From positions 1 to 64,000 of the forward strand of contig CAVTIX010000009.1 in NCBI GenBank assembly GCA_963734725.1: a stretch of 64,000 nt of DNA, read 5' to 3'. The first letter of the stretch is position 1, and each line of letters begins with the position of its first letter. This DNA comes from DASXKD01 sp963734725 (lineage in GTDB: Bacteria; Actinomycetota; Actinomycetes; Streptosporangiales; Streptosporangiaceae). Made by a program: the position numbers and the translations under genes. This document shows positions 62,622 to 64,000 of this stretch, in pieces. The notes beneath the pieces were generated by a model. It saw nothing but the letters and a program-made list of their open reading frames with translations. It had not been told where the DNA came from and did not search any database.

Positions 62622-63364
62622 CAGGGTCCTCCTGTCGCCCCGAAGCGTTCGGTCTTCACCCGCTCCGGCGGGTAGCCGAGATCGACCAGCGCCGCCGCGG
62701 CGGTCTCGACGAAGCTGGTAGGCCCGCAGACGTAGGCCACCGGATTCGCCGCGGCCGGCCATGCGGTATCCGCCAGCAGGTCCGCGTTGATCCGGCCGGT
62801 GTGGCCGGTCCAGCCCGGCGGGTGGTCGCGGGTGAGCGTGTAGCTCACCTCCACGCCGTCATGGTGCTGGCCTAGCTCACCGCGGTAGATCACGTCCGGC
62901 AGCGTGCGTGCGGAGTACAGTAGGCGCGCCGGGACGTCGCTGCCGATGCGCAGGCGGTCCCGCAGGATGCACCGCAGCGGGACGACGCCCGACCCGCCGG
63001 CCAGCAGCATCAGCGGGCTGCCGTCACCGGGCGCCCAGACGAAGTACCCGCCGATCGGGCCGCGCAGCTCCAACTCGTCGCCGACCTGGAGTTCCTCGGT
63101 GAGGTACGGCGAGACCTCGCCGTCGTCCAGCCGCTCCACCGTGATCGCCAGCCGCTCGCCGGGCGCCGACGCGATCGAGTACGACCGCTCTGCCCGGTAG
63201 CCGTCCTCCGCGGTCAGCCGCACATCCAGGTGCTGCCCGGCGCGGTGGCCCGCCCAGTCCGGCGGCGCCAGCTCGATCGTGCAGACCGAGGGCGTCTCCC
63301 GGGTGAGGCCGGCGACGGTGGCGACCTGCCAGGTCAGTCGCCCGCGTACCGCTGTTCCCGCCAT
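62621..63364 (-). CDS. Ferredoxin-reductase-like FAD/NAD(P) oxidoreductase
   Basis: The 247-residue protein has the FAD-binding RxYS motif in AERSYSIASAPGE, the flavin loop in YLTEELQVGDELELRGPIG, NAD(P)-binding LLAGGSGVVPLRCIL and the C-terminal VAYVCGPTSFVE. It belongs to the ferredoxin-NADP reductase superfamily and has no attached [2Fe-2S] domain. It overlaps the upstream sulfite-oxidase-like gene by 31 bases, so the two proteins are made together. The likely job is passing electrons between NAD(P)H and the molybdenum protein, inferred from gene order. Confidence 0.88.
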   Translation of the reverse strand: MAGTAVRGRLTWQVATVAGLTRETPSVCTIELAPPDWAGHRAGQHLDVRLTAEDGYRAERSYSIASAPGERLAITVERLDDGEVSPYLTEELQVGDELELRGPIGGYFVWAPGDGSPLMLLAGGSGVVPLRCILRDRLRIGSDVPARLLYSARTLPDVIYRGELGQHHDGVEVSYTLTRDHPPGWTGHTGRINADLLADTAWPAAANPVAYVCGPTSFVETAAAALVDLGYPPERVKTERFGATGGP

Positions 63365-63939
63365 GGATCCCCATACATGTGATAGCCGTAGGTCTCCCAG
63401 AAGCCCGGCGCATCGCGGTCACGCAGGTCAAGGCCCCGCACCCACTTCGCGCTCTTCCAGAAGTACAGATGCGGCACCAGCAGCCGCGCCGGGCCGCCGT
63501 GCTCGGGCGCGAGCGCCTTCCCGTCGTAATCAAAGGCCACCCACGCCTTGCCGCCGGTGACATCCTCAAGCGGCAGGTTCGTCGTATAGCCGCCGTCGCA
63601 GAACGCCATCACGTAGCTGCCGTCGTGCTCGACCCGATCCAGCAGCGTGTCCACCGACACACCCCGCCACCCGGTGTCGAACTTGGACCAGCGGGTGACG
63701 CAGTGGATGTCGACGGTGACGGTCTCGGCCGGCAGCGACTGGAGTTCCTGCCAGGTCCAGGATCCCTTCGTCTCGTCGCTCCGGGTGATCGAGAACGTCC
63801 AGTTCGCCAGCGGCGTGTGCGGCGTCGGGCCCGCCGACAGCACCGGGAAGCCCTCGGTCAGGTACTGCCCAGGCGGCAGCCTTCCCGCTTCGCCCTCCGG
63901 GGCGCGGCGCCGGTGGAATCCGCGCGAAATAGGGCTCAT
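63334..63939 (-). CDS. Sulfite-oxidase-like molybdopterin oxidoreductase
   Basis: The 201-residue protein matches the oxidoreductase molybdopterin domain: the molybdenum-binding Cys is C80 in VDIHCVTRWSKFDTGWRGV, and LPLEDVTGGKAWVAFDYDGK and HGGPARLLVPHLYFWKSAKW follow. The family's dimerisation domain is absent, as in MsrP-like and YuiH-type short members. No Tat signal is seen, so it is likely cytoplasmic. With the overlapping ferredoxin-reductase gene it should form a small electron-transfer system. Substrate unknown. GGAAGGAG precedes the start at 63939. Confidence 0.88.
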   Translation of the reverse strand: MSPISRGFHRRRAPEGEAGRLPPGQYLTEGFPVLSAGPTPHTPLANWTFSITRSDETKGSWTWQELQSLPAETVTVDIHCVTRWSKFDTGWRGVSVDTLLDRVEHDGSYVMAFCDGGYTTNLPLEDVTGGKAWVAFDYDGKALAPEHGGPARLLVPHLYFWKSAKWVRGLDLRDRDAPGFWETYGYHMYGDPWREQRYAGD

Positions 63940-64000
63940 TGGCCAGCTCCTTCCATCACACGGGCCCCGGCGGTCAGCGAACGACGCCGCTCGTGCTGCG

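Noticed and set aside
1..64000. CRISPR arrays, tRNA or rRNA genes
   Set aside because: No regularly spaced repeats, cloverleaf-like segments or rRNA-like stretches were noticed by eye; a tRNA or covariance scan would be needed to exclude small RNAs.

Overview
The window is high-GC DNA with the habits of an actinomycete, probably a soil Streptosporangiales-type or Trebonia-like organism. The signs are GTG starts, leaderless promoters, ATGA/GTGA gene overlaps, a BTAD-type regulator, a DUF1707-GntR fusion, SigE-like sigma factors, an HTH_25 membrane protein, questin-oxidase and DUF6510 families, and secreted glycosidases. The taxonomic placement is inference from gene content only. No rRNA, tRNA, CRISPR array or replication origin was seen.

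Layout. 0.4-7.9 kb: DUF302 protein, a deleted MFS gene, a frameshifted aldo/keto reductase overlapping an AlkA-type DNA glycosylase, an S9 peptidase and a convergent M13 metallopeptidase. 8.5-12.0 kb: a tight operon of a receiver/thioredoxin-fold/thioredoxin-reductase-like flavoprotein (one frameshift), a cyclic-nucleotide-domain histidine kinase and a UBP-type zinc finger; this is the most intriguing system here. 12.2-13.7 kb: an IS110-family transposase and a 116-bp imperfect palindrome. 13.8-17.1 kb: MFS and epoxide-hydrolase genes, two of the three broken. 17.2-23.1 kb: secreted carbohydrate genes (GH15, GH3, a broken Ig-like protein). 23.1-27.2 kb: ABC exporter, PLP-dependent synthase, YbaK-like deacylase. 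27.3-31.0 kb: a GntR/ABC-2 transporter operon enclosed by a 19-bp inverted repeat, with remnants of a transposase-like protein and a second permease. 31.1-39.4 kb: small unknowns, MFS, DsbA-like, VOC, HNH and several gene fragments. 39.9-41.4 kb: two overlapping sigma-factor genes. 41.6-51.6 kb: GH12-lectin propeller protein, PPK2, methyltransferase, HTH membrane protein, questin oxidase, phosphatase-like protein, GNAT, serine hydrolase. 51.7-60.1 kb: a BTAD-ATPase regulator (two frameshifts), a BBE flavoprotein, an acyl-CoA ligase split by a TnpB element, and a GH20 hexosaminidase. 60.1-64 kb: P450, alpha/beta hydrolase, and a sulfite-oxidase-like / ferredoxin-reductase / DUF6510 operon.

The region looks like an accessory, decaying area. 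At least eight frame breaks within otherwise good genes are explained by one-base indels, and more than ten gene fragments lie between intact genes. Either the DNA is pseudogenising or the assembly carries single-base indel errors; the sequence alone cannot decide. Functional themes are secreted glycan degradation (GH15, GH3, GH12, GH20), redox and flavin enzymes, and export. Residue numbers were counted by hand from the chosen start codons. Family names come from recognising motifs, not from database searches.
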